Shown here piece by piece: positions 1-7,180 of a stretch of 37,340 nucleotides of DNA. The first letter of the stretch is position 1, and every line of letters starts with the position of its first letter. A program made the position numbers and the translations under genes. Origin of the DNA: a virus; the IMG/VR virus record IMGVR_UViG_3300043408_000073, positions 1 through 37,340 of that record. One strand, given 5' to 3'. The notes beneath the pieces were generated by a model that saw nothing but the letters and a program-made list of their open reading frames with translations, was not told the DNA's origin and did no database searches.

Positions 1-123
1 GACTCCGTATTCTTCTTTTAGATTTTCGGCAAACTCGGAGTAATCAATTACTGTTGTCCACACCTCGTCTTCAGGTTTAAAGTTTTTCTGTAGGTCTTCT
101 ATAAGTGCTTTGATTGTTGTCAT
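1..123 (-). CDS. Small acidic protein, C-terminus cut off by the window edge
   Basis: An ATG at 123 opens 41 codons that run off the left edge without a stop. The visible N-terminus (MTTIKALIEDLQKNF...) is acidic and hydrophilic. It resembles the starts of two other proteins in the same operon, at 2083-2316 and 536-820: a short helix, then a 'NP/KPxDEV' turn and a beta strand. This suggests a small paralogous family. A GGAGG-type sequence (TCAAAGGAGGCTTAACCCCTA) lies upstream on the minus strand. The function is unknown. Confidence 0.6.
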   Translation of the reverse strand, partial: MTTIKALIEDLQKNFKPEDEVWTTVIDYSEFAENLKEEYGV

Positions 124-129
124 TAGGGG

Positions 130-327
130 TTAAGCCTCCTTTGATAGTCGTTGTTCTTCTTTAGAGATTAAATAGATAGCAAGACGAATGCCGTCTGCTT
201 TGCCGTCTGTGTAATGAAAGTTAGAATCTGCTCCGTCTTCAAGAGCATGGCTTATCTCCACAGTCTTTAATTCAGAACGTAACTTCTTTTTGATGTTATC
301 AAGCGGTAGTTGAATCTCTTTAATCAT
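130..327 (-). CDS. Hypothetical small protein (65 aa)
   Basis: The start codon overlaps the stop of the upstream gene in an ATGA arrangement (324-327), which indicates translational coupling in the leftward operon. The protein is charged, with a predicted helical N-terminus and no cysteine clusters or membrane segment. It contains a 'DGKADGIRLAIYLI' stretch, a pattern seen in small phage proteins of unknown role. I do not recognise the family. Confidence 0.65.
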   Translation of the reverse strand: MIKEIQLPLDNIKKKLRSELKTVEISHALEDGADSNFHYTDGKADGIRLAIYLISKEEQRLSKEA

Positions 328-539
328 GATTTGACCCCTTTCAGTTGGTCTTCTTTTTCGAATACAAGCGCATAGGTAAGTGCATAAACTTTTTGCATAG
401 CCTCTGCATAACCACGTTGATACTCACTTTCTTCTTTATCTTGTGAGTTTATGATTTCAAGTAATACTTCTCCCTGAATAACTTCATGGATAGGTATGTT
501 GAGTGCGAGCAGGTTTTTTTGTTGCGGAGTTGCATTCAT
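324..539 (-). CDS. Hypothetical small protein (71 aa)
   Basis: It is coupled by ATGA overlaps on both sides (536-539 upstream, 324-327 downstream). The protein is acidic and probably mostly helical; the middle 'EYQRGYAEAMQKVYALTYAL' reads as an amphipathic helix. A copy of the operon's poly-T/GTTGCGG motif lies inside its first codons (513-527). There is no recognisable domain. Operon position and codon use support it as real. Confidence 0.65.
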   Translation of the reverse strand: MNATPQQKNLLALNIPIHEVIQGEVLLEIINSQDKEESEYQRGYAEAMQKVYALTYALVFEKEDQLKGVKS

Positions 540-820
540 GCTGTTACCTCTTCTCTCTTTTTATTCATGATTGATACGTATTGTTCGTGAATCCAGTCAG
601 CGAAAGTGTTTCCCATTTCTTCCCATTCGAGAATGTTTTGAACAACTTCTACTAACTCTTTCCAAACTTCTTTTGGAACTTCTTGATAATCCATGGTGTC
701 TTCGAGAAACTCGCAACCCCATTCGTTATTGTCTGCATACTCTTTTGTAACCCATTCGATAATAATTTCTTCGTCAGGATTAAGTGCTTGTAAGTATTCG
801 ATTGCTTTAGATACTTTCAT
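536..820 (-). CDS. Hypothetical acidic protein (94 aa), paralog-like
   Basis: I start this gene at the ATG at 820. That gives MKVSKAIEYLQALNPDEEI and an ATGA overlap with the upstream DUF6011-like gene's stop (817-819). The longer open frame to 907 would add a cysteine-rich stretch that is only the shadow of the neighbour. The N-terminus, a helix followed by 'NPDEEIIIEW', matches the pattern of the proteins at 1-123 and 2083-2316. The C-terminal half is helical and Trp/Glu-rich. The function is unknown. Confidence 0.7.
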   Translation of the reverse strand: MKVSKAIEYLQALNPDEEIIIEWVTKEYADNNEWGCEFLEDTMDYQEVPKEVWKELVEVVQNILEWEEMGNTFADWIHEQYVSIMNKKREEVTA

Positions 821-1521
821 GATTGATACTTCCCAGCACACACAGCACCCATTCCTCTTGCAACAGATACTGCTCTTGTTAGAGCACGTCCACAATGAAC
901 ACAGCAACCAAACTGCACACTAAGTTCGATTGCTTTAGATAAAGTCAAACGATGTTCAGGCTTTAACTCAAAGAGCACCGATTGTTTTGTTGTGTCGTAA
1001 TCGAATCCGTCATGATTACGATTAATTGTCCATACTTGGAGTTTGCGACTATTCAAACCCATACGGATTTGATAGATAGAGTTATTAAGAAGATAAGCAC
1101 CAACTTCTTTTATCTCAGGTTCTAAAGAGGGTGCGTCTTTAAGTTGTGTAATTAATCCACTTACTGAATCAATAGACAACTGCTCTAAAACAGTTACTCC
1201 TTCTTTTGCAAGTGTTGCAGAAAGTAAGGCTTTGCCTTCTTGCCTGTCCTGCACCAGTTTCCCTAGCAACCAAAGTTGCTTTGCTGTTGCATGACGAACA
1301 ACGCCTGCTTTATTTGGGCACTTAAGAAGATTAGCAATTAACTCAGTTGCTCCTTGAACGTTGAGTAATGCAAAGTCAGGAGTGTCATAAGAATGTTGCT
1401 TTGTATCAAGTAACTTCTTTATAAAGTTGACTTGCTTCTCACTTGCATAACGAACCTTGTATTCGCCGTATTGATTACCACCACGAGCACCAGCCTTGCG
1501 ATGTTTTGTTTTTGTAGTCAT
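817..1521 (-). CDS. DUF6011-like zinc-binding protein (234 aa)
   Basis: The C-terminal 30 residues carry FGCCVHCGRALT...SVARGMGAVCAGK, the C-x2-C-G-R ... GxGxxC pattern that I associate with the DUF6011 zinc-binding module of actinobacterial and phage proteins (C207, C210 and C228, with C206 next to them). The first 100 residues contain two ATxKQ/ASEKQ 'xxFIKKLL' segments, a repeat often seen N-terminal to this module; the basic start suggests nucleic-acid contact. It has a GGGAGG ribosome site just upstream of the ATG at 1521. Upstream lies one copy of the repeated CCGCAACAAAAAATC element. The precise role is unknown. Confidence 0.75.
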   Translation of the reverse strand: MTTKTKHRKAGARGGNQYGEYKVRYASEKQVNFIKKLLDTKQHSYDTPDFALLNVQGATELIANLLKCPNKAGVVRHATAKQLWLLGKLVQDRQEGKALLSATLAKEGVTVLEQLSIDSVSGLITQLKDAPSLEPEIKEVGAYLLNNSIYQIRMGLNSRKLQVWTINRNHDGFDYDTTKQSVLFELKPEHRLTLSKAIELSVQFGCCVHCGRALTRAVSVARGMGAVCAGKYQS

Positions 1522-1536
1522 AGTTTTGCCTCCCTA

Positions 1537-1551
1537 GATTTTTTGTTGCGG
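1537..1551 (-). repeat. Copy of recurring CCGCAACAAAAAATC element
   Basis: This is an exact 15-mer match to 3435-3449 and 5511-5525. It is located immediately upstream of the GGGAGG ribosome site of the DUF6011-like gene that starts at 1521. Confidence 0.7.
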
Positions 1552-1557
1552 ATTGGA

Positions 1558-1713
1558 TTATGGATAGAGCAAGTCTTTGCAGAAGGAACTCATCTCTTCT
1601 ACAGGAACTTTGCATTCAGCAGGTGTAGTTGCATTGAACGCCCAAGCAATAAAGCATAAGAAGATTGCTAACACGACCAACCTTCTTATTCGGTATTTAG
1701 TTTGCATTCGCAT
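1558..1713 (-). CDS. Small single-pass membrane protein (51 aa)
   Basis: I place the start at the ATG at 1713 rather than the open-frame start at 1803, because a strong AAAGGAGG site (1721-1725 on the complement) lies 6 nt upstream. The product begins MRMQTKYRIRR, has one hydrophobic segment (about residues 11-27) and ends with a short tail containing two cysteines, probably outside the membrane. It overlaps the upstream 55-aa gene by 17 nt. The function is unknown; it could be a small membrane effector. Confidence 0.65.
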   Translation of the reverse strand: MRMQTKYRIRRLVVLAIFLCFIAWAFNATTPAECKVPVEEMSSFCKDLLYP

Positions 1714-1864
1714 GTGCTTCCTCCTTTGATTGAATTGATACAGGCGTTGCCATGTTCTTAAATCTAATTGCAACTTCTTTTGCTTTTGGATTGTTAGTTG
1801 CAATTAAAGATTGAAGAACAATAGTTAGTTGTTCATCATTGACTGAAAGAATGTGTAGTGTCAC
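1697..1864 (-). CDS. Hypothetical small protein (55 aa), GTG start
   Basis: The frame begins with GTG at 1864, in a GTGA overlap with the stop of the gene at 1861-2076, and ends at TAA 1697-1699. The translation starts MTLHILSVNDEQLTIVLQSL and is compositionally sensible (a beta start, then a helix and a charged end). No family is recognised. The coupled start and tight fit between two neighbours are the main support. Confidence 0.6.
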   Translation of the reverse strand: MTLHILSVNDEQLTIVLQSLIATNNPKAKEVAIRFKNMATPVSIQSKEEAHANAN

Positions 1865-2076
1865 CAGTTTGCCTCCACTTCTTCTATCTTCTCTTCATGC
1901 TGTGTTTGAATGAGTAGTGGAACAAGGTCTGTATCAACAAACGCTTCTCCCTTAAACCATTCTGTGTGACTTCCATACTCTGCACCAAACCAAGTGCGTG
2001 CCATGTAATCACCGAATGTCCATTCGTATTTAACCTCTGTTACTTCTGCGATTGATACTTCTTTTGTATTAGCCAT
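1861..2076 (-). CDS. Hypothetical small acidic protein (71 aa)
   Basis: The ATG at 2076 is preceded by GGAGTAAC on the coding strand. The product is acidic with a Trp/Tyr-rich core ('YEWTFGDYMARTWFGAEYGS') and no cysteine. Its stop codon overlaps the GTG of the following 55-aa gene. It resembles no family I can name. Operon context supports expression. Confidence 0.65.
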   Translation of the reverse strand: MANTKEVSIAEVTEVKYEWTFGDYMARTWFGAEYGSHTEWFKGEAFVDTDLVPLLIQTQHEEKIEEVEANW

Positions 2077-2082
2077 AGTTAG

Positions 2083-2316
2083 TTACTCCTTCTCATCTAG
2101 TTGTGTTGATAGTTCGTGTGCAATTTGGTCTTGGATAAGTGAATCTGCTTCTTCATCATCAACAAATGCAAGTGCCTGTTGCCATACTTTGTCAGTAACT
2201 TCTGAATCAAACTTATCTTCAAACTCTTCTTTAGAGAAGAAGAGAACGTAGATTGAATCTGTATCTTTGAAGTTGTCGTTGAGATTTATTTTTAGGTCTT
2301 TTACTGTAGTTATCAT
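2083..2316 (-). CDS. Hypothetical acidic protein (77 aa), paralog-like
   Basis: It starts with ATG at 2316, directly abutting the upstream stop (2317-2319), with a GAGGAGG ribosome site inside the end of the upstream gene. It is strongly acidic (many Asp/Glu in the C-terminal half). The N-terminus, 'xTTVKDLKINLNDNFKDTDS', mirrors the starts of the proteins at 1-123 and 536-820, suggesting tandem small paralogs in this operon. The function is unknown. Confidence 0.65.
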   Translation of the reverse strand: MITTVKDLKINLNDNFKDTDSIYVLFFSKEEFEDKFDSEVTDKVWQQALAFVDDEEADSLIQDQIAHELSTQLDEKE

Positions 2317-2541
2317 TTATTCCTCCTCAGTCGCTGTTACTTCTAGTAATTGAATTGCTGTGCCTACTGCAGACCACACGATTGCGTTGCGTAAATAAAG
2401 TTCTAAGTATCGTGTGAAGTCATCTGTTGCGATTATCTTCTTTAAGGTTTGCACCTGTCTCTCATTCCAGTTGATACGAACCGAAAGAGAGACAGGCGCA
2501 GTTAAAGAAGATTTAGATTTACTCCTTCCAGAGTTTTTCAT
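2317..2541 (-). CDS. Hypothetical small protein (74 aa)
   Basis: I choose the ATG at 2541 (MKNSGRSKSKSS...). The longer open frame to 2616 reads through the end of the upstream gene; an ATG at 2556 is an alternative. The start overlaps the upstream gene by about 23 nt. After a basic, serine-rich N-terminus comes 'SVRINWNERQVQTLKKII', a strand-helix pattern. The end is mixed hydrophobic/acidic. No family is recognised; a small DNA-binding protein is possible but unproven. Confidence 0.55.
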   Translation of the reverse strand: MKNSGRSKSKSSLTAPVSLSVRINWNERQVQTLKKIIATDDFTRYLELYLRNAIVWSAVGTAIQLLEVTATEEE

Positions 2542-2800
2542 CGTGCTCTTCTTCATCAACGAGGCGTTGAACGTCTTCAACAACTGAAGCCTTAGTTGTG
2601 TTGTAACGACTGACACCGCTTAAGTCGTTGTAGAAGAGTTCTTTAAGTGCATACCAACCCCACTCTGTGCTTGCAAACTTGTAAACAACAAACCGCAAGT
2701 CTTCTGTTACGTAAACAGAAGAAGATTGTTGTGCATTGGTTGGCAGATTTAGATTTGGGTATTTAGTTGAGTCATACTTCTTTATAACGATTGTAGACAT
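2519..2800 (-). CDS. Hypothetical protein (93 aa)
   Basis: The ATG at 2800 abuts the upstream stop codon (2801-2803). The predicted product is a mixed alpha/beta protein with an aromatic centre ('FASTEWGWYALKELFYNDL') and an acidic C-terminus. No cysteine pairs or membrane segment are visible. It sits in the middle of the leftward operon between two other unknown proteins, and I cannot assign a function. Confidence 0.65.
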   Translation of the reverse strand: MSTIVIKKYDSTKYPNLNLPTNAQQSSSVYVTEDLRFVVYKFASTEWGWYALKELFYNDLSGVSRYNTTKASVVEDVQRLVDEEEHDEKLWKE

Positions 2801-3397
2801 TTATGCCACCTCTTCTTTCTTGTCGTATACGAGTTCAATTAAACGTTCCATGTCACGCAACGCAATACTTACTTTTGCGTTTTGACTGTCTGAGTAATAA
2901 GGCACTTCGATAACAACTTCATCGAATAACTTTCCACCCAGTAGTGATTTGATTGTGTTTGGCATAGTTAACTTTGCACGTTCTGCATGTTCTTTTGCCT
3001 GACGTTTCTTTTCACGAATGATTTTCTCTTGTGCTTCTTGTTCTTCACGCAAACGCTTTTCTTCTGCTTCACGTGCATTCCACACACCTTGAACAACGTC
3101 ATGACGTGCAATAACACTTGCAAGTCGCGTTACGTAATAAAACGTTTCACCATTGTCATCGTTGATTGTAAATAACAAACCAACGCCTTTTGTTTCTTTC
3201 TTTGGTGCAGGAGAGAAGTCTGCTTCTTCTTTTGAAGGGCGAGAATCTTTCCAGTAATACTTATCTGTTGAGACAAGTTTTGCTTTCCATACTTGGTGTC
3301 TCTGTAGATTGTTTATGTCTGTGTTGTTGCGCTTTGTATAAGTAAAGGAGTTGAAGATTGCATACTCAACACCTGCTTCTAGTTCTGAAAGTTTCAT
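2801..3397 (-). CDS. Hypothetical protein with charged coiled coil (198 aa)
   Basis: The N-terminal ~95 residues look like a beta-rich domain ('VEYAIFNSFTYTK', 'GVGLLFTINDDNGETFYYV'). A highly charged helix rich in Glu/Lys/Arg follows (about 107-142) and probably forms a coiled coil, then a small C-terminal domain. It is the first gene after the double-hairpin gap downstream of the CobT-like gene, so its transcript level may be set there. Its leader contains a copy of the CCGCAACAAAAAATC element. I do not recognise the family. Confidence 0.7.
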   Translation of the reverse strand: MKLSELEAGVEYAIFNSFTYTKRNNTDINNLQRHQVWKAKLVSTDKYYWKDSRPSKEEADFSPAPKKETKGVGLLFTINDDNGETFYYVTRLASVIARHDVVQGVWNAREAEEKRLREEQEAQEKIIREKKRQAKEHAERAKLTMPNTIKSLLGGKLFDEVVIEVPYYSDSQNAKVSIALRDMERLIELVYDKKEEVA

Positions 3398-3434
3398 AAG
3401 AAGTTACCTACTTTCTTTTGTTTATTGATGTGCG

Positions 3435-3449
3435 GATTTTTTGTTGCGG
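3435..3449 (-). repeat. Copy of recurring CCGCAACAAAAAATC element
   Basis: On the coding (minus) strand this reads CCGCAACAAAAAATC. It is identical to the copies at 1537-1551 and 5511-5525 and close to 513-527. Here it lies about 40-50 nt upstream of the ATG at 3397. Confidence 0.7.
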
Positions 3450-3460
3450 TGAAAGTTAGT

Positions 3461-3490
3461 GCAGGGCAGAGAGGGAAGGCTCTGCCCTGC
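3461..3490 (-). terminator. GC-rich stem-loop A between CobT-like gene and downstream genes
   Basis: A perfect 11-bp stem (GCAGGGCAGAG / CTCTGCCCTGC) with an 8-nt loop. No uridine run follows on the minus strand, so it may be an attenuator, RNA-stability or processing element rather than a classical terminator. Confidence 0.55.
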
Positions 3491-3522
3491 GAGTTAGTTG
3501 GAGAGGCAACTACAACTAACTC
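3491..3522 (-). promoter_or_regulatory. Stem-loop B adjacent to stem-loop A
   Basis: A perfect 10-bp stem (GAGTTAGTTG / CAACTAACTC) with a nested GTTG/CAAC pair. It abuts hairpin A. The sequence AGTTAGT recurs at 3454-3460, so the ACTAACT arm could pair with either copy, allowing alternative folds. Confidence 0.5.
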
Positions 3523-3524
3523 CC

Positions 3525-5495
3525 TCATTGAGAAACTAAACGACGTGCGATTGCAGTTCGCACTAGTGATTGACCAAGAGACAAGATGTCTTTGGCTTCA
3601 CCAATTCGTTTGATTATCTCAAAGTTATGTCTGCACCTTTCTAATCCTTCTTTTGAAACTTCTTCAGGATAGAGAAGTGCTTGGCAAGTAAGAACACCTG
3701 CTTCTTTCATTCTTCTTACAGACTCTTCTGCTTTCTCTCCGCCCCATGCACCGTCAGTAATCATGAAGAGAATACGAATTGGCTTGTCTGTATTAGCGAG
3801 AATGTTTTGTGCATTTAAGATTGCGACTTCAGGTTGTGTTGTTCCACTAGCACCTGCGTCTCTTATTGTTGTATCCGCTTTTTCATCTGCGGAATAAAGT
3901 AAGTGAGTTCCTGAATCAAACGTGTAAACAGTTGTGCTTGCTTGCACTTTGTCTAATGAACGCTTGATAGCCCACAAACTTTTGTATGCTTCTTTTGCAT
4001 TGTGACCTTGCATTGAAGAAGAACGGTCAAGAAGAATAACTGCTTCGATTGCAGTTACGTCATCGCGACCACTTTGCCACTTATCAAACAAAGTGCGAAC
4101 ACTTGCACCTTGCATGTAACGCTTGGCATTTAATCTTCCGCTTCGTTGCTCAGTTAACCATGAAGGGTCATAGTTTGCTTTGAGTCTTTCCAACTCACGA
4201 GCAAACGCACGTTGCACCGATACTAAATCTGCAGTTGCAGAAACAGAACGGTAATCGGCACGTGAAACACTTTCAGTATTTACAGTTCCCATAAGAGGTT
4301 TACCGACAACCTGCATTGATAACTGATTTAAGTTATCCATGAGTTCTTCAGTAACTGATTGAATAATCTCTTCCATGGTATCTGTAACTTCTTTAGAGTT
4401 TGCAGTTTCACTCTTACCACCAGCACCAGCATGACGGCTTAAGTTGTCTGCTTGATAAGGAGTTTCTGAATCTGAATCATCGTCATCAGAATCTTCATCG
4501 AAAGTAACGTCACCAAAGTCAGAAGAAGAATCAGAATCTTCTTTTGAATCAGAATCTGAATCATCGTCATCTGAATCACCAGCACCGTTACCGTTTGAAT
4601 CTGAATCAGAATCTGAATCATCTGCAGAATCATTTGCAGAAGAATTAGATTGTGAATCCGAATCATCAGAATCTGAATCATCAGAATCAGAATCAGCAGA
4701 AGAAGATTGTGAATCTTCTTTATCTAATTCTTTTTCTTGCTTCTCAGCATTCTTACGGTCACGCTCTTGTTCTCTCTTTGGTGCAGGTCGTGAATCAGAA
4801 GACTCATGACCATGGAATGGTCTGCTCTCATGACCGTTTGGGTCTGCAAGATTATCGCCCTGAATTAATTCTGCGAATCGTGCAATTAATTCTTTTGCAC
4901 GTTCTGTATCTTCAGGGAATAACAACAAACGGTATTCGTCAATTACTTCTGCAAGTGCAACTATGTTTTCTTGTTTTCTATAGTGCTTACGTGCAAGTTG
5001 ACGAATCTCAAGAGGCAAGTATCTGCGACCGCGTAACAACGGATACGCATTCTCGATTGCTTCAGGAGTATTGAGAATGAATTGTGCAACAGTTGCAGTC
5101 AACCAATTAACAGTTGAAGGGAATCTGCCAACCATAAGTGTTTCAATACGTTGGTCTTCTAACGCATTGAATGCTTTCCAGTAATTATTTTCAATTACCC
5201 ATAAGCAGAGTTCAGAACCGTTACGTGGTGTGTAACGAACGTGTGCTAACTCGTGAAAGTCCAAGCCTTGGATTGATAACAAAGTCTCTGTATCAAACTC
5301 GTCATTAATCTTTGCTTCGTTGAACCATACGTCGTTAGCACCCGACCAAGCAGGTGCACCGTCAGGTTGATTAACGATGTGCACTTTGATTGGACGAAGT
5401 GCAATTACAGAATTAGCACGCTGAAACACTTGTGCTAATCGAAGTAATCTATCGCGCTTTGCGTTTTCCTTTTCTTTATCTGTTAGTTGTTGCAT
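3525..5495 (-). CDS. CobT-like VWA-domain protein with HExxH motif (656 aa)
   Basis: The layout follows CobT-type proteins: an N-terminal domain, a very acidic Ser/Asp linker (about residues 230-350) and a C-terminal von Willebrand factor A domain. The VWA domain carries a MIDAS-like DxSxS (D490-R-S-S-S). The N-terminal domain contains H81-E-L-A-H85, a zinc-metallopeptidase-type motif. I start it at the ATG at 5495, because a GAGAGG site lies just upstream; the open frame to 5549 crosses the intergenic repeat. It lies directly downstream of a CobS/MoxR-like AAA+ ATPase. In bacteria such ATPase-VWA pairs insert metals or remodel protein complexes. The true substrate in a phage is unknown, and cobaltochelatase activity is not implied. 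Confidence 0.85.
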   Translation of the reverse strand: MQQLTDKEKENAKRDRLLRLAQVFQRANSVIALRPIKVHIVNQPDGAPAWSGANDVWFNEAKINDEFDTETLLSIQGLDFHELAHVRYTPRNGSELCLWVIENNYWKAFNALEDQRIETLMVGRFPSTVNWLTATVAQFILNTPEAIENAYPLLRGRRYLPLEIRQLARKHYRKQENIVALAEVIDEYRLLLFPEDTERAKELIARFAELIQGDNLADPNGHESRPFHGHESSDSRPAPKREQERDRKNAEKQEKELDKEDSQSSSADSDSDDSDSDDSDSQSNSSANDSADDSDSDSDSNGNGAGDSDDDDSDSDSKEDSDSSSDFGDVTFDEDSDDDDSDSETPYQADNLSRHAGAGGKSETANSKEVTDTMEEIIQSVTEELMDNLNQLSMQVVGKPLMGTVNTESVSRADYRSVSATADLVSVQRAFARELERLKANYDPSWLTEQRSGRLNAKRYMQGASVRTLFDKWQSGRDDVTAIEAVILLDRSSSMQGHNAKEAYKSLWAIKRSLDKVQASTTVYTFDSGTHLLYSADEKADTTIRDAGASGTTQPEVAILNAQNILANTDKPIRILFMITDGAWGGEKAEESVRRMKEAGVLTCQALLYPEEVSKEGLERCRHNFEIIKRIGEAKDILSLGQSLVRTAIARRLVSQ

Positions 5496-5510
5496 GACTG
5501 CCTCTCTGTA

Positions 5511-5525
5511 GATTTTTTGTTGCGG
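5511..5525 (-). repeat. Copy of recurring CCGCAACAAAAAATC element
   Basis: This is an exact 15-mer match to 1537-1551 and 3435-3449. It lies just upstream of the GAGAGG ribosome site of the CobT-like gene (start 5495), in the gap after the ATPase stop. Confidence 0.7.
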
Positions 5526-5558
5526 ATTTTTTTTAAAAGAATGTTGCAAGAGTGCAGA

Positions 5559-6965
5559 TTAATTATCTGCACCCTTGTCAACGATAGGAGTATTAACTGC
5601 AACTTCAAACTCTTCTGCGATGTTTGAAGAGTAAGCCTCCAACAACAACTTAACACTTGGTCGCTCTTCTTCATTGAAGTGATTTAAGAAGCAACGAACA
5701 GCGAAGTCATAGTTGTAGTTGTATACGTGATACTGAAAGCCTTTAAGAAGTCTGAGACTGATTGGTGTCTCATACTCTCCGCGAACAGAATCAGAACGCA
5801 TTTGAGTTGCAAGTTCTAGTAACGACTTTGACTTAATGATTTTCTTTTCAATAGTCGAGTCGTATTCGTAAACTAATTGAGTTGTGAATCTATCTGCAAA
5901 CGCCTCATTTAATTTACGAGTTCCGCGATAACCTGCGTTGTATGCACCGATGATAAGAAGTTCATCATGACCTTGAATAACTTCATTGTCGTTGCCACGC
6001 AAAGTTATTTGGCGCAACTTATCAAGTGCATTGTGCATGTCAGCAGAGCAACCTTCTTTAATGAATGAAAGTTCATCAAGAAGAACAACACCGCCATACT
6101 TGAATGCAAGTGATAACTCACCGTAAACAAACTTGAGTGTGCCGTCTGATTGCGGTTCTAGTTGTCCTTTGTAATCTGAAGGTTCACTTGCAAGGTTCAT
6201 ACCGATTGCATAAAAAGGTAAACCTTTTGAAGAAGCGAATGCTTTTGCGGAAGTTGTTTTACCAGTTCCAGCATGACCTTCTAACAATACGTTTTCTTTA
6301 TTACGCAAAGCACGTTCGAAGATGTCAAACTCTTTGATACCGTCGAATGTTCGTTGAATGTAGTTTGCAACTTCAGGGTCAGAAGGTGAAGGGACATACT
6401 TGTTTTTAATTTCAAGTGGAATGTCCTCACGAACAGCAACAGTTGCAACAGGTGCAACAGGTGCAGTTCTGATTGGTGCAGAAGCGATGTTAATTGGCTT
6501 GTAGTTTGTAGTTGCAGTTTTATCTGCACGACCGTCACTACGAAACTTAACAAGCGAATTAATGTCAGTTGCTAAACAAGTATCAATGTCTGCAACAACG
6601 TCACTTAGTAATTGACCAGTAAGTGTTTTATCGCGTAGTGCGAATTGTTTTGTTAACTTCTGAATCATGTTGAATGCAGAGTTATTAGTGAATACGTCGC
6701 GAATGTCAGTTGGTGTAAGTGGTGAAGATAGAACAGAACCAACAACTAATTCGTTACCAAACTTATTAGTAGTAAACGAATCGTAGTTTGAATCAGTCCA
6801 TGCGTTTGATACACCGCGACCGCCGTTAGTAACACGTGTCCATACTTTTACACCGCGTTCGATGTCTGCAACAACTAGTTGTTGTCGAAGATAACCAAGT
6901 TCTGCTGTTTGCGATGTAACTAATACTGCGTAACCAGTTGTGATTGTTGTTGTTGTTGTTGTCAT
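5559..6965 (-). CDS. CobS/MoxR-like AAA+ ATPase (468 aa)
   Basis: Residues 180-420 form an AAA+ module. Walker A is G230-H-A-G-T-G-K-T-T238, Walker B is VVLLDE (293-298), and a sensor-like 'GAYNAGYRG' and a 'NEAFADRF' segment (as in MoxR/CobS) follow. The first ~175 residues are a separate domain with no family I can name, beginning with a run of threonines. CobS-like ATPases are common in cyanophages and other aquatic phages. The gene directly downstream is its likely VWA partner, which suggests a two-component remodelling machine. A GAGAGG ribosome site precedes the ATG, 3 nt after the upstream gene's stop. Confidence 0.88.
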   Translation of the reverse strand: MTTTTTTITTGYAVLVTSQTAELGYLRQQLVVADIERGVKVWTRVTNGGRGVSNAWTDSNYDSFTTNKFGNELVVGSVLSSPLTPTDIRDVFTNNSAFNMIQKLTKQFALRDKTLTGQLLSDVVADIDTCLATDINSLVKFRSDGRADKTATTNYKPINIASAPIRTAPVAPVATVAVREDIPLEIKNKYVPSPSDPEVANYIQRTFDGIKEFDIFERALRNKENVLLEGHAGTGKTTSAKAFASSKGLPFYAIGMNLASEPSDYKGQLEPQSDGTLKFVYGELSLAFKYGGVVLLDELSFIKEGCSADMHNALDKLRQITLRGNDNEVIQGHDELLIIGAYNAGYRGTRKLNEAFADRFTTQLVYEYDSTIEKKIIKSKSLLELATQMRSDSVRGEYETPISLRLLKGFQYHVYNYNYDFAVRCFLNHFNEEERPSVKLLLEAYSSNIAEEFEVAVNTPIVDKGADN

Positions 6966-6968
6966 TTG

Positions 6969-7142
6969 TTAGTTTGCCTCTCGATAGTTTTTGATTGCGA
7001 TGTTTAGTTCAGTTATTGACTCTTCTAAAAGAAGATTGTTCAAACGTATTTTGCGAATTGATGTGCGTTTTGTATAACTGCGTTCGATTAGTTCGTCAGC
7101 AGTTAGGTATTTATCTTTTGTATCTTTGTATGTGTTTGCCAT
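6969..7142 (-). CDS. Hypothetical small protein (57 aa), first gene of leftward operon
   Basis: The frame runs from ATG (7142) to TAA (6969-6971). It begins MANTYKDTKDKYLTADELIE and is basic and helical, with 'KRTSIRKIRLNNLLLEE' in the middle. A clear AAGGGAAG ribosome site precedes the ATG, and the stop lies 3 nt before the ATPase start. It may be a small regulator, but no domain is recognised. Two stem-loops lie in its leader. Confidence 0.7.
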   Translation of the reverse strand: MANTYKDTKDKYLTADELIERSYTKRTSIRKIRLNNLLLEESITELNIAIKNYREAN

Positions 7143-7159
7143 GACTTCCCTTTCATAGT

Positions 7160-7180
7160 GTGTAGTTCGATTAACTACAC
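7160..7180 (-). promoter_or_regulatory. Leader stem-loop next to the first leftward gene
   Basis: An 8-bp inverted repeat (GTGTAGTT / AACTACAC) with a 5-nt loop, between the putative promoter and the ATG at 7142. It adjoins the larger stem-loop at 7180-7224. It could be an operator or leader structure. Confidence 0.5.

Noticed and set aside
4439-5074. Frames on both strands across the Asp/Ser-rich linker of the CobT-like gene
   Set aside because: They are shadows of a low-complexity coding stretch, with no starts or motifs of their own.
3525-6965. Real cobalamin (cobaltochelatase) biosynthesis
   Set aside because: No CobN or other corrin genes are present and the ATPase N-terminal domain is unlike CobS. 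The names only indicate fold similarity.
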